From positions 434,001-498,000 of the forward strand of contig NW_026570230.1 of NCBI RefSeq assembly GCF_019649055.1: a stretch of 64,000 nt of DNA, given 5' to 3'. A program made the translations under genes and the position numbers. This document shows positions 10,837 through 20,989 of the stretch, in pieces (position 1 is the first letter of the stretch; every line of letters starts with the position of its first letter). The notes under the pieces are model-generated. The model was not told the origin of the DNA, made no database searches, and saw only the letters and a program-made list of their open reading frames with translations. Source of the stretch: Paramacrobiotus metropolitanus (lineage: Eukaryota; Tardigrada; Eutardigrada; Parachela; Macrobiotidae).

Positions 10837-11762
10837 ATGGAGGATCGGACCCCGGCTCAGAAGAAGCTAAAGGAGCGGATCCAAGACCAACAACGAATGG
10901 CCACAATGGACGTTCAGAGCATAAAAGCTGACTTAAATGTGGCATTACCAAAAAGGAAGCATGAGGAAGAGAGCCGCAAAATGGTTCCACCTCAGCCTCC
11001 GGCTACCCAGCCGACCCAAGCCTCGGTAGACCAGGTGACTCAGCCTCCGGCCAACCCGCCGACCCAAACCCTCGCGAATTTCCCGCAACAATCGGGACAG
11101 CCGGCAGCGACTCAACAGGTTGCGCCGACTCAGCGTCTCTCACCCCGCTCGATAGTGCGGAGGATGGAGAACATACCAGACCCGGGAGTCCTGCCACCCG
11201 ATGCTCAACCCTACATCGTTGAAGCTATGACTCGGGCAAATAACATCCCAACTGAGATGCGGACTCGCCAAGGCTTTTGTGACCGCCGTAGCGCGGAGTT
11301 CTTCAAACTGGACGGAGACATTACCGGGGTTGAGAATCATACCCGGTCAACCCGAATACTCCTACACCCGGACACCCGAAAGATCATTATAGCCAAGCCC
11401 AGCTGCAATCATGCGTGCTTTGGCTGTCGGGATTCATCTGGGATTACGAGGAAGAAAAACAAGCTAAAGAGCAGCGAGAGGCAGACCGAGCCTCCAAGGA
11501 TCGACAGTCCCGGATAAGACAGATAGAACCCCCAGAGCAGGGTACATCTGTTCAGTCAACCCGGAGACCGACCATCAGGAAGATACCTCACAACAGAGTG
11601 GGCAGGCAACATGCAAACCTGAGGTCTTCCGACGCCTTGGTCGACCACCAAAAGCTGACGACGATGACGACAAGGATTACTTCGGTGGAGACCCACCGAT
11701 CTCAGTCCCCTTGGGATAACAGGTTCCCACATAGGAACCTGAGTCCCCGACCTCAACAGTAA
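10837..11762 (+). pseudogene. Accessory ORF D and acidic C-terminal tail, frameshifted (left element)
   Basis: The frame 10837-11517 reads a charged helical start (KKLKERIQDQQRMATM), then a Gln/Pro/Thr-rich spacer. The QQRMATM segment resembles EERMATM in the right element's ORF at 32471-33841, so the two are probably homologous. From about 11590 another frame gives RPPKADDDDDKDYFGGD and ends near 11761. This matches the right element's terminal RPRPDDEDGEDYFGADKP segment, which ends at 34638. The conserved acidic YFG tail marks the end of the accessory coding region in both elements. At least one frameshift separates the two parts here. Confidence 0.55.
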
Positions 11763-11825
11763 GGAAGGGACGTTAAACCGAGAAGCGGCGGAGTCGAGAA
11801 TCGACTAGGCGGAGAACCTGCCCAA

Positions 11826-12590
11826 TGAAGTGAAGTTTATTGTCCTTGCAACGGAGCGGTTGCCCCCTCTAGGCTTCAGACAGTATAGAAAGAAACAGAG
11901 TGTATCAACAATATCGCAGAATAGCAACAGGAAATTTCAAAGCTACACAAACCACGCTGGAACACAGTCAAAATAACAAGCGTTAGCCATTAGCACATGA
12001 ACAGGTAGAGAGAGAGTTTGTGCTGCGGTTGCGAAAAGTTGGTATTACCTATGTGGAAAAAGGGAGGGAGACGATCGCGCTGGGGTCGATGCATAAAACC
12101 AAAACCCACATAGCTTAATAGCTAAGAGTAACTGAAATTTTAAAAAATTTTCAAAATAAAACCGTGGGGAAAAGGAAAGCACCGACACTTACGCACGTAA
12201 TCGCCTTTTAGCAGCGTTGTCAACTATGTCGCAACCGTGAAAAAGAAGCGGGAAAGTAAGAACCATTAACACTAAAATATAAGAAACCGTAACTGTACGA
12301 ACAAGTTAAAATTCATTAACAATAAACATGAAAGCATCGAGTGAATAAACTAAAAACTTTCTTTCAAGGTTTTCACGGATGGCAGATCATTCAAGTTCAT
12401 TTTCTTCAGGGCATTGGTGAAAGTGTCCAGCGTCACGTAGTCAGCGGGTGGTAAGGGAAGTTCGTTCCAGACAGACACAAGGCAGTTGAGATACGATTCA
12501 TGTGTGGCGGTCACCGTTTTTCCACAGATGGTTGTCGGAGCCGGTTTGATCGGACATGGGTGCTTCATGAGGCGTTCAGACGATCTTGTG
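11826..12590 (-). mobile_element. 5'-truncated LINE fragment inserted antisense in the left element
   Basis: Bases 11760-11820 and 12590-12620 match adjacent sequence in the right element (34690-34770: GAGAAACGGC... then AGCTGAGAAACAGCA). The AT-rich 765 bases between them are therefore an insertion. On the minus strand the insertion begins with the C-terminal end of a non-LTR retrotransposon RT protein (12568-12350), continues as 3' UTR, and ends with AATAAA (plus-strand TTTATT at 11839-11844) and a TTCACTTCATT-like terminus. That order is typical of a 5'-truncated LINE. Short terminal repeats rather than a poly(A) tail would fit the CR1/L2 group, but this is a guess. The exact edges are uncertain by several bases. 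Confidence 0.65.
12350..12568 (-). pseudogene. C-terminal end of LINE reverse transcriptase ORF
   Basis: The 72-residue minus-strand frame contains CLVSVWNELPLPPADYVTLD followed by a short FTNALKK segment. This is the familiar ending of non-LTR retrotransposon ORF2 proteins: a Trp-Asn-x-Leu-Pro box, then a hydrophobic spacer and a Phe-Lys-x-x-Leu-like helix. It stops at 12350, followed by about 500 bases of non-coding 3' end. The upstream RT is missing, so this is a dead 5'-truncated copy. Confidence 0.6.
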
Positions 12591-15500
12591 TTACCAGCTG
12601 AGAAACAGCACCGTCGAGAAACGACGTGGAGAATTGGGAACGGATACTCCTTATGTTTTTACAGATTCCGAACAGCAGACGTGAACCACGAACAAGCCAG
12701 TAGTGCCAACCACATAAGTTGGCCGGATTCTTCGGTCGGACCCGGAAACGTGTGGTCAGACCTGGGTATTTTGATTCTTTCACCGTACCGGTACGTCCTC
12801 CGAGGAATCCCCTGGATTGAACTGGGCAACCGACCTCAGTTCCCGAACCATATCTGCCCGAACCCCGAACATTGAGGAGCAGATTGCCCGAACCATATCT
12901 GCTTGGACCGGAGACAACAGACGGCCCGGCTTGCTAATATAGCATATCGTGAATCACGCTCTGCTACCGAAGGAAATTACTCCGGCCAACCGACTCTGGA
13001 GTACAGACCGAGAGGATTACGCTAACATTGTAGACCGGATTCCGAGCGTACCCTACAGTGTTTGCCTGGCACCCGTGGCCGACTTTGGGACCGGGTAAGC
13101 GGCCAGTAATTTTCGTCACCGCAGACAGTGGTATCCTCATCGGTTCGGAATGTCACATGGTTCGGAATTGACCACAGAAGTCAAAACCGACCTGTTACGA
13201 CATGGTATAACTGACACATCGAAGGCAGGAGCGAAGAACCGGACTCCGCCCAGAGGCCCAATCGCCGCATATCATTAACCACGATCAACTACCTCAGTCG
13301 ACCACAGAAGTCGACCATTCCCGAGGTAGCTAAACCAAGAAAGGAAGTGGCGCAGACCGTGCCACGGAACTACGATCCACTACCTCAGTTGACCACGGTA
13401 GTCAACCATTTTCGAGGTAGAAACTTGGACCTCCACATTACGACTCGGATAACTTAACCGACCACAGAAGTTGGTGAAGTTTCAACCTTACATCCGAAGA
13501 AAGTCGTATTAAACACCCCAGCAACCGGACTCCGGAGTGAAAACCAGCGAGGATTCCGCTAGCATGGCCCGAAACACGGCATTGCGGCGTGTTTCAGGCC
13601 ATGCTTGCCAAAGCACCCATGGCTTACTCCGGCAACCGGACTCCGGAAGTAATAACTAAGAATCACTTGGACCGCAACAAAGCGGATCGCGTCAACTACG
13701 ACCTGCTACCTAAAATCGACCACAGGAGTCGATTTTACCAACGGTAGCCGACTTGAGAAATGTTACAACTCGACCAACCGACGTCGACCTGACGGAAGCA
13801 TACGGAAGTCACAACTCGGGTTTCTTTATCGAATAGGCCGCCTTTACCGACCACAGAAGTCAGTAATGGTAACCGCAGACCGCGGGAATAACGATCTTAG
13901 TCTGGCCGGATTCTCCGTTTGAACCCAGACCTACAGGCTCTCAACTAGGAACCTGTACCCGGAGTCCAACCGAAGTCTCCCCCGGAGGATATCGGATAAA
14001 CCAACCGATTCACCGGTGACTACGACTACGCGCGGCTTGATCGTGCTGTCTTTATTTGAAGGGGCCCCCGACGGTTTGGCCAACATCTGACGACTTTTAT
14101 GATATCTGAGGACGAGGTGACTCCGCCGACCCGCTTCCCCAGGACATACCAAGGGAAGATCCTAGGTAGACGCGCAAGTGGTCGCGAACTGCACCCCAAA
14201 CAGACCCCACCACGGACGTGTAACGTCTTACCCCAATAGAAGTGGTAAGGCGTCACAGGTTCGTGGAACGGAACGAAGAAACTCCAACCAGGGAAGCGAG
14301 GATCTGATTCTACCTCAGTTTGCATGCTGCATGGGGATGGGAACGGGCAGTCTGACATAAGTCGGGGCACGAGGCACAACGCTGCCAAGGCGCGAGAATT
14401 GTACGACGGTCTAAAACCAAAGAGTCTGTCTTGTGGACTGGGACCACAGAAGTCCCTCGATGCCACAAGCGACCAAGAGTGCATGCTAAATGGCCAACAG
14501 ACGCCATGGAATCGCCAAACTCGACGAACTCTGACCCGTCCAGAGGCAAAGTCACGGACCCGAACCAGGGCATGTTAGAGGCACGAATAGAACCATCGCT
14601 CCTAACAACTTTGCGGAGCCCGGATGGACGCCTAGAGGCTTAAAACGACCTCTTAACGGACGGAACCGACCTGGATGAAGAATCACCGACCTCGGGTTGG
14701 ATACCATTACATCCGACCTCAGGTCAGATAACGTGAAGTAACCGACAACAGGTCGGTTTTGAGGATGATTCCACCGAAGCGAACTTGTATGGCTCCACTT
14801 TAAGCCTGCATACCGTAGCTCACCTCGGTTGAACACGGAATCATGGAATCACCGACCTCAGGCCGGATAACATTGTAACCGACCTCGGGTCGGACATGCG
14901 AAGTAACCGACAACAAGTCAGTGTATGGAAACAACATTGAAGATGCTCACGGAAAACGACTTCCGGACGGATGGAATTATGGAATCGACTTTGATCGACC
15001 TCGAACACAGGATAACCGACCTCAGGTCGGATAACTGGTTTAACCGACCTCAAGTAGGACATCCATCCTAACCGACAGAAGGTCGGTTGACAACAGTAAA
15101 TCATCATTGGATGGAAGGAGCAAGAAATTCCGACCGGACCTTCGAGCCAGTTCGCATCGGATGAAGTCATAACCAGGCTCGTGGTAGCAGATTTAACGGT
15201 TTTAACCGATCACATTCCATCGGCATTACCACTTGGCGACCACAGAAGTCGCACGACACAAGTATGGTTTTGTCCGACCTGAACTTCGGAATTCGGGACT
15301 TAGCCGGATTTCCCAGCCGCTGGTTAACTTACCGGAAGGCCGACCTTGGTCAACCGACCTCGGTCCAACTCCCCTAATTAGAGAGGATGCTTCGGCATTT
15401 GCAACAGCGACAGTGCCTCTCTCTCCGGAACGGACGGATACAGGTCGGACGTAAGTGTCAGCCGTGCTTAGCCGACCTCGGACAAGATTACCGGTAACGT

Positions 15501-15600
15501 TGGGTAACCCGGGACCCGACGCCCCGGAGCTGATACACCGGATCGTATGTAGACAGGAGACCCCGTGGACGTCATCCTAGTCGGAATAAGCCCCCAGGAC
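12591..15600 (+). repeat. Hairpin-rich 3' non-coding region (left element)
   Basis: There is no convincing gene in these 3 kb. They are filled with short inverted repeats that have an A-rich loop. Examples are 13168-13184 (TTGAC/CACAGAA/GTCAA), 13297-13315 (GTCGAC/CACAGAA/GTCGAC), 13388-13406 (GTTGAC/CACGGTA/GTCAAC), 13712-13736 (AAAATCGAC/CACAGGA/GTCGATTTT), 14440-14456 (GGGAC/CACAGAA/GTCCC) and 15236-15252 (GCGAC/CACAGAA/GTCGC). Three of them sit inside a second outer stem, CTACC(TC)...(GA)GGTAG. Related units with CTCAG or AACA loops run through 14680-15090. The homologous region of the right element (34639-37640) has the same organisation. Confidence 0.85.
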
Positions 15601-16039
15601 AGATCTCTTATTAATATTTTTCTACATTTTCTAACAGAAGGAATTGTATTTTTACATAGAATCTCTAACCAGATCTGTTTTGTATTACTTTTTGCTCACT
15701 GAAATTGTGATTAAACTTTATTACATTTTTCTTTCGCGCTGTTTAACCGTCATTACACTTTTCTTTTACGTTCTCCGAAGCCAACAGAAGCAAGATGCCT
15801 GCCAACAGAACCATTACCGGTTCAACGAAACGCCCGAGCGGCTTCCATATTTGCGGCCGTGAGTTGCTTGCCTCTCATGGGTCTGGAAGTGAAGGATGGG
15901 ACGGTCAACAGGACACCGGACTCCCACTGGAAGAAGACGCGTACCGGCGACCCCACATGGGCCGACCGGAGAGGTGCGACGCTGGCGCGGTACTGAGTCG
16001 GAGCATCCTCACAGGAGCTCGGATTCCCGCCCAGAGGCA
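15601..16039 (+). other. AT-rich stretch and conserved pre-LTR segment (left element)
   Basis: Bases 15601-15790 are T-rich and match 37640-37830 of the right element. Bases 15780-16039 match 37825-38089, including an AACGAAACGCCCGAGCGGCT block. The last bases before the LTR are CCCAGAGGCA. Both elements share this, and it is only weakly purine-rich, so the polypurine tract is not obvious. No gene is seen. Confidence 0.6.
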
Positions 16040-16476
16040 TGTTAGAGGCACGACAGCCTGCGTGATAGATACGTCACTTTGCGTATGCGTATCACTGCAC
16101 ACGTGCTGATTCGCCCTCTCTTGTACGTACGTGAGTGGCTGCACTGCACTCTCCGCCTAGCGGATCTACCGCGGGCGCACTCACTGAGCATACTTGCTCT
16201 CTCGCTGTATGACTCAGCGCATATACGCTCACGTTGGAAACGAGTCCAGTCTGCGCCTCACATTCCACATGTCTGGACAGCGCGACGCCGTTGCCGCCAG
16301 CACTTCTTTCTCTACACTTTTCATGACGCGCTAGAACTCGCTCGCAGCAACTTGACTTGCTGATTTCACGCCAGATATTGGCTTTGTTGTTCTTTTCTCC
16401 CGCAATCACGCGGTATTTGCTCCACTTTATTTGCACAATAAAGGCATCTGTGAGCTCCCTGCGCTTGCCTGTCACA
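16040..16476 (+). repeat. 3' LTR of the left element
   Basis: The 437-base repeat starts TGTTAGAGGC and ends TGTCACA. It aligns along its whole length with the right element's LTRs (same CTCTC/TACGTACGTG, GCGGAT and GAGTCCAGTCTGCGC blocks) but with many differences, so it belongs to a sister family. A polyadenylation signal AATAAA lies at 16437-16442, about 35 bases before the end, as expected for R-U5. The partner LTR is outside the window, so the target duplication cannot be checked. Confidence 0.85.
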
Positions 16477-17067
16477 TTATCACTGACAAATTTTTTTTAT
16501 TACTTATATTCCCACAGCCTACACTGCAAGTATTTCACAACAATTAAAATACGTGTATCTGGCTGTTCAGTAGTCTGTTCAGTCAGTACAGTACGACTGC
16601 AAATGATTAGTACAAATCCTGTAATTCGCACTTTTACAAAGAGCGGCCATGACGTCATCGCGGATTGCGATAATTGCGGATAATCGCAGAAAGTGTGAAT
16701 GAGTTCCGCCTGTATTTTTGTTTACAAATTTCAGTTTTGATTTTTTTATATTATTTTGTAATTCATTTAATTTTTCCGCAACTGCAAAAATTTATTTGCC
16801 CGTCGTGCACGGTCAAGCAGATTCTTTATCTTAAACCGGTAATCGGCAATTTTATTTACTTACTTACTGTATACGTTTTTGGTGGCATACGCCGAAAAGA
16901 TCTCCGGAAGAAGTTATCTTTAAAGCCAATGTACTGATCAAATTTACATAATAAAAGCCGTTTAGAAATATACATGCACAGCCATATGGCTTGTCATGAT
17001 GTGGCACAAAGCGGTAAAACCGCTAAACCACAAAAACATCTAATGAAATTTACATAACTGTAAACAC
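16477..17067. other. Spacer between the two elements, probably host DNA
   Basis: These 591 bases are AT-rich, with base composition like the host half of the window and unlike the elements on each side. I see no gene and no similarity to either element. The last four bases, ACAC (17064-17067), are the left copy of the right element's target-site duplication. Confidence 0.6.
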
Positions 17068-17503
17068 TGTCAGAGGCGTACGACTGCGCCTGTTGCGTAC
17101 GGTCCACATAGGACGTACTTGCACCCATTGCATGCCGTTATCGCCTCTCTCGCTGTACGTACGTGTGCTGCTGCACTGCACTCATCCGCTGAAGCGGATA
17201 TACGCGGCGCACACACTGAGCGATACTTGCTCTCTCGTTCCTCTCTCGCAGTACTACTCAGCGTTCATACGCTCGCGTTGGATTGAGTCCAGTCTGCGCA
17301 TCATCACACAGCTGATGGCACACAGCACGTGGTTGCCGCCAGCATTCCTTTCACGTCATCAGACGCTCAAGAACCCTGTTAGCAACCACTTGTTTTTTTA
17401 GCCATCAGTGCTTTGTTCTTGCTTTTCCTGCTATTACGCAGCATTGTTCCCTTTATTTGTCAATAAAGCATCACTCGTGATCTCCTCGCCAGAGTCTGTT
17501 ACA
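17068..17503 (+). repeat. 5' LTR of the right element
   Basis: It starts TGTCAGAGGC and ends GTCTGTTACA. I count about four mismatches with the 3' LTR at 38090-38525: near position 26, an adjacent pair in GAGCGATAC versus GAGCAGTAC, and one in CACGTCATC versus CACGCCATC. AATAAA at 17462-17467 marks the likely end of R. Promoter activity is expected here but no individual box is certain. Confidence 0.95.
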
Positions 17504-17521
17504 TGGTGAGCAGATCGTCTG
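17504..17521 (+). promoter_or_regulatory. Candidate primer binding site
   Basis: The sequence directly after the 5' LTR begins TGGTGAGCAGATCGTCTG. Starting with TGG, the complement of a tRNA 3' CCA, is the usual form of an LTR retrotransposon primer site. I cannot assign the tRNA from memory. Confidence 0.5.
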
Positions 17522-18792
17522 GTTTTCTTTCGCACGGAACCTTTGAGGAGACGGTGAAGGCATCACTTGCGGAAAACTTGTGAGGAACCTGAAAGTCGCT
17601 GTCAGATAGATTGCTGAAGCAATCTCTGCCCTGACTTCGATCAGAACGATCTTGCCGTCTTACAGCTGAGGAAAAACGAGGATCACTGAAGTGATTCTCC
17701 CCACAGCTGGTGAGCACGGTTTTCGCCTCTTCCACATTAAAGGGCACATTTCCCAACAGCACGGACTTCTCCCAACTGACGGATCAGACGCAAACGCGAG
17801 TCTGCAGCGCGCACGGATTAATCCAATAATACGGGGACCTTCGCTTTGAACAGCGACCCGCAACTTTACTCGCCGATTTCAGCTCGGAAACGACGGATTT
17901 CCGACCTCGGACGGAGGAAATCGAGCGGAACCGACACCGACACCGACACTGGTAAAGTAACGGTTCTAGGTCGATTTTAGCCGAAACTAGGTCGCCTTTT
18001 TACTTTCTGGCGGTAGAAACAATTTCTATCCGTAAAATTTAACTTTTTAACGGTGAAAAATTTTCGACGGAGAAACCGACTCGGAATTTCGCTTTTGGTC
18101 GAGAACCGCCCTGCTAGGTCAACGAACCTGTCTAGACAGTCAGACAAAGGCTAACCGGCAACAGGTCGGAAATCCTCTATATTTTGATTTCTAACGGTGT
18201 TTCGACCACCAGAAAAATTTCTTAATTAATAAAATTAATTTCTAACGGTTAAAAACTTGAAAATTCGACTAGATAAACTTTCTAGCCGACTAAAAATAAA
18301 ATGATTTTCTCGCGGAAAATAGCGCGAAAATTCTCGAGCTTCCTTGTGACGTCAGAACGACCGCTTATCAGTACTTAAGGAGCAGCCAATCAGCGTGCAG
18401 GGGAAAGTTCCCATAGCTTAACATAGGCGTGATTCATCGTTTTTTGTAACTTCTGCACGCGGCTCGCATTCTGTGACGTAGGCAGAAGTGCAAGACCACT
18501 TAACCTGTTACGTCATACTGGTCAGCACAGTAGTATAGGACGTACTACTATTACGTACTGTACTGTACCCTAGTACTGTATATTAACACCCTGTGTACTG
18601 AGTCACCAACAGACACATCAACAACAGCAACAACATCTCACCGGACGTTCCTGACACTCGGAAGTTTCGTTCCTGAACTAAAAGAAGTTCCTGATCTTAC
18701 CGAACATCTTCACACAGAAGATTGTTCGATTTTCTCTTTCTAACTAACAAAAACCTCTAAGGCTCCACTAGAGCCGACCTGACTCGGCAACA
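17522..18792 (+). other. Leader region of the right element
   Basis: These 1.27 kb between the primer site and the first Gag-extension codon have no long open frame. Bases 18520-18600 are rich in GTACT/AGTAC palindromes. An AT-rich stretch runs 18180-18320. The packaging signal would be expected here, but I cannot point to it. Confidence 0.5.
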
Positions 18793-20090
18793 ATGTCGAA
18801 TCCAAGAGAGAACAAATACGCCAGAAAGTTTAACACGGACTATTCTTGGCGTGCGAACACGACCGGAAAGTACTCACTCCGGTACGCCGGTCAGGAAAAA
18901 AGTCAGCCGTCCTCAACCGACTCGACTAAGTCGGCTGAGGCAAGGGAGAAGCGTAACGAATGGATCCTCCTTGCCGACTCGAATCCGACCTCGGATGACA
19001 GTTTCGAGGACGCCAGGGATAAAACATTCCTGGAGATCCCAGCTGACGTAGCAGCCCCGTCCCACCCGACCGGGGGGATGTGGAACAGCCGCAGGCAGAG
19101 ACCACATTGTCTCATGCCGACCAGCAATCGGGCTCACACAGAGCTCACGACTCGGTAACGGCTACAAAAGCCACCGAGCTCGGACGGCAATCACCCAACA
19201 GAACGGAAGAAATGCCGAAGCCGACCTCGTCCAACACGGACATGGCGACTAACGAGGTCGGACGAAAATCGCCGACCACACAGGCCGAGCGAAAATCGCC
19301 GACCAAGGAAGTCGGTGAACAACAACCGACTAGGGAAATCGACCAACAAATGGTCGACCAACCTTCGGTAAAGGAAGTCGACCAACAGAAGGTCGACCTT
19401 CCACAACAGCTGACAACAGAAGTCGGCAAAGTCCAACCGATCACACAGATCGGAAGGATTTCGCCAACCTTAAAGGTCGGTCAACAGAAGCCGACCACGG
19501 AGGTCGGTCAACAGATGCCGACCACAGAGGTCGGAGAGAAGGAAGTCGGCAACAACCAACCGACTAGCCTGGAACGACAACCGACCGACACAAAGTCGGA
19601 TGCGGACGTCCAGCCGACCAAACCAACGGTCAGAACGGAAGATTCTGAGGTGCCACCACGAAGCGGCCCTCACCCAGCTGGATCACCGACTAATATGCCG
19701 GCACCCAACGAACGGGTAATTTCGCCGTTGAGCCGACTTTCCCCAACGGGAAGCGAGTCGACTCGAGCAATGGAAGCTCAACAAACGGTGAAGTCGACTA
19801 AGGCGACACAAAGTCGACCTGTCGACCTGAAGATTAAACCATCACCACCGCTGTTCGGAACGGGCGAACTCGGTAGTACCACGTCACCGACAGACGAGGT
19901 CTTCGGCACATCAGAAATGTCACGACCAAGCAGCGCGGACGGATTCTTCACAACACCACCTAAGTCCGATAAGGACAACCTAGGCTACCAAGCCAGTGCA
20001 CTCCAATACACAGCCAAGAAATGGAATGCGGCAACACCGCCCGAAAAGATCGAAGACATCGACCTACTCCGAGCGAGATGCCGAAACTGA
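18793..20090 (+). pseudogene. Gag N-terminal extension, PTTEVG-repeat part (right element)
   Basis: The frame starting at 18793 (ATGTCGAATCCAAG, good context) runs to 19158. A second frame, 19080-20090, continues without a gap in character, so one frameshift lies around 19080-19150. The protein is Ser/Thr/Gln/Pro-rich and disordered. Between about 19250 and 19620 it carries an imperfect repeat of PT(T/K)EVG and related units (KPTTEVGQQMPTTEVGEKEV). Each unit is encoded by DNA of the form CCGACCACAGAGGTCGG, which is the element's hairpin unit. The frame ends at a stop near 20088. No enzyme motif is present. The left element's equivalent is outside the window. Confidence 0.6.
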
Positions 20091-20099
20091 TGACACAGA

Positions 20100-20945
20100 T
20101 CGTTTTGGCGGACAAAATTGTCGATTCGGCGTAAGGATCCATCCGAAACTCGGAAGGCACCCATAAACTCGAACGGAGGAAATGGGAACGAGATATGGCG
20201 GATGCTAACAAAGGCATCACCACCCAACAACGGGAAATCGACCGGCTTAATGCCATATTGAAACGAGCCGACCTACCGTGTCGGTACGAGGTCGACGAAG
20301 TCGCCATACTTAATGACAGGCTGGAGCGGTCTATAGCGGCCGCCCACAAAACCGAACGCGAGCTCGACGAGGCGCACAAAGCACTCGAAGAGGCGAAAAA
20401 AGAATTGGCCGACGTACAAACAGCGTTGGTCGAGTCGGAAATGGCAGCAGGCGCATTCCACCGACAATTCAACTTGGCCAACGAAGAAGCCGAGGTCTAT
20501 CGAAACGAAGTCGATAGATACGTGGTGGAAATCAGAAAGGCCGATAACGAGGTCGACCGGCTAACGCACCTAAACGACCAACTGCAGTCAGAACACGAAA
20601 TCCTTTTGGCCAGAATGGGCCGGCAGTTCATCGACTACCATAACTCCATAACTCCCAACCGTGGAGCAGCCGATGCCGACCTGGTCGAAGCGAACGCTCA
20701 GCTGGCTGACCAAGTCCACGGACTGAACGACGTCCTTAAGGAGGAACAGAACTCCGAGCCCAGCTGGAATACAGCTATGCCGAAGCACAAAAGGTGAATG
20801 AGGCATCGTCGCATCGTCTACCTTGAGGCCCGCGAAGTCGAACTGTATGACTTCGGCGAACAAGCCGCCCGCAACCTCACGGAAACGATGCGGCAAATGG
20901 ACGAGATGGACACTGAAACACGGTGTCTGAGGGAGGAGTAGAAGC
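20100..20945 (+). pseudogene. Gag N-terminal extension, coiled-coil part (right element)
   Basis: The frame 20195-20797 encodes about 200 residues with clear heptad character (HKALEEAKKELADVQTALVE and EIRKADNEVDRLTHLNDQLQ). Another frame, to about 20943, continues the coiled coil (TETMRQMDEMDTETRCLREE) up to a stop at 20939-20941. It lies between the PTTEVG part and the capsid and is best read as one long Gag that has acquired stops. A coiled coil before capsid could promote Gag assembly; that is inference from the fold type only. Confidence 0.6.
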
Positions 20946-20989
20946 ACCTGGAACAAAGCCGGGTTGAATCCTCCTCATACCGAACGTCC

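Larger units (their letters stand above)
1..16476 (+). mobile_element. Left giant Ty3/gypsy-type LTR retrotransposon, 5' part outside window
   Basis: This is an LTR retrotransposon whose 5' LTR and most of gag lie before base 1. In order it carries the gag 3' end and linker, a helical block, the PR-RT linker domain, reverse transcriptase, RNase H, integrase, about 4 kb of extra ORFs, about 3 kb of hairpin-rich non-coding DNA, and a 3' LTR at 16040-16476. It is collinear with the element at 17068-38525 at both DNA and protein level, but clearly diverged from it. It is defective. There are stops in the gag linker, a one-base deletion in RT near 4135, a stop and an Asp-to-Gly change at the start of the integrase core (5980-5996), and no recognisable protease motif. 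A LINE fragment is inserted at about 11826-12590. Confidence 0.93.

Noticed and set aside
13140-15260. The spaced repeats look at first like a CRISPR-type array
   Set aside because: The units are inverted repeats of varying sequence at irregular spacing inside a eukaryotic retrotransposon. There are no uniform direct repeats and no equal-length spacers.
17504-17521. Naming the primer tRNA from the candidate primer binding site
   Set aside because: I cannot match the 18 bases to a specific tRNA 3' end with confidence without a tRNA set from the host.
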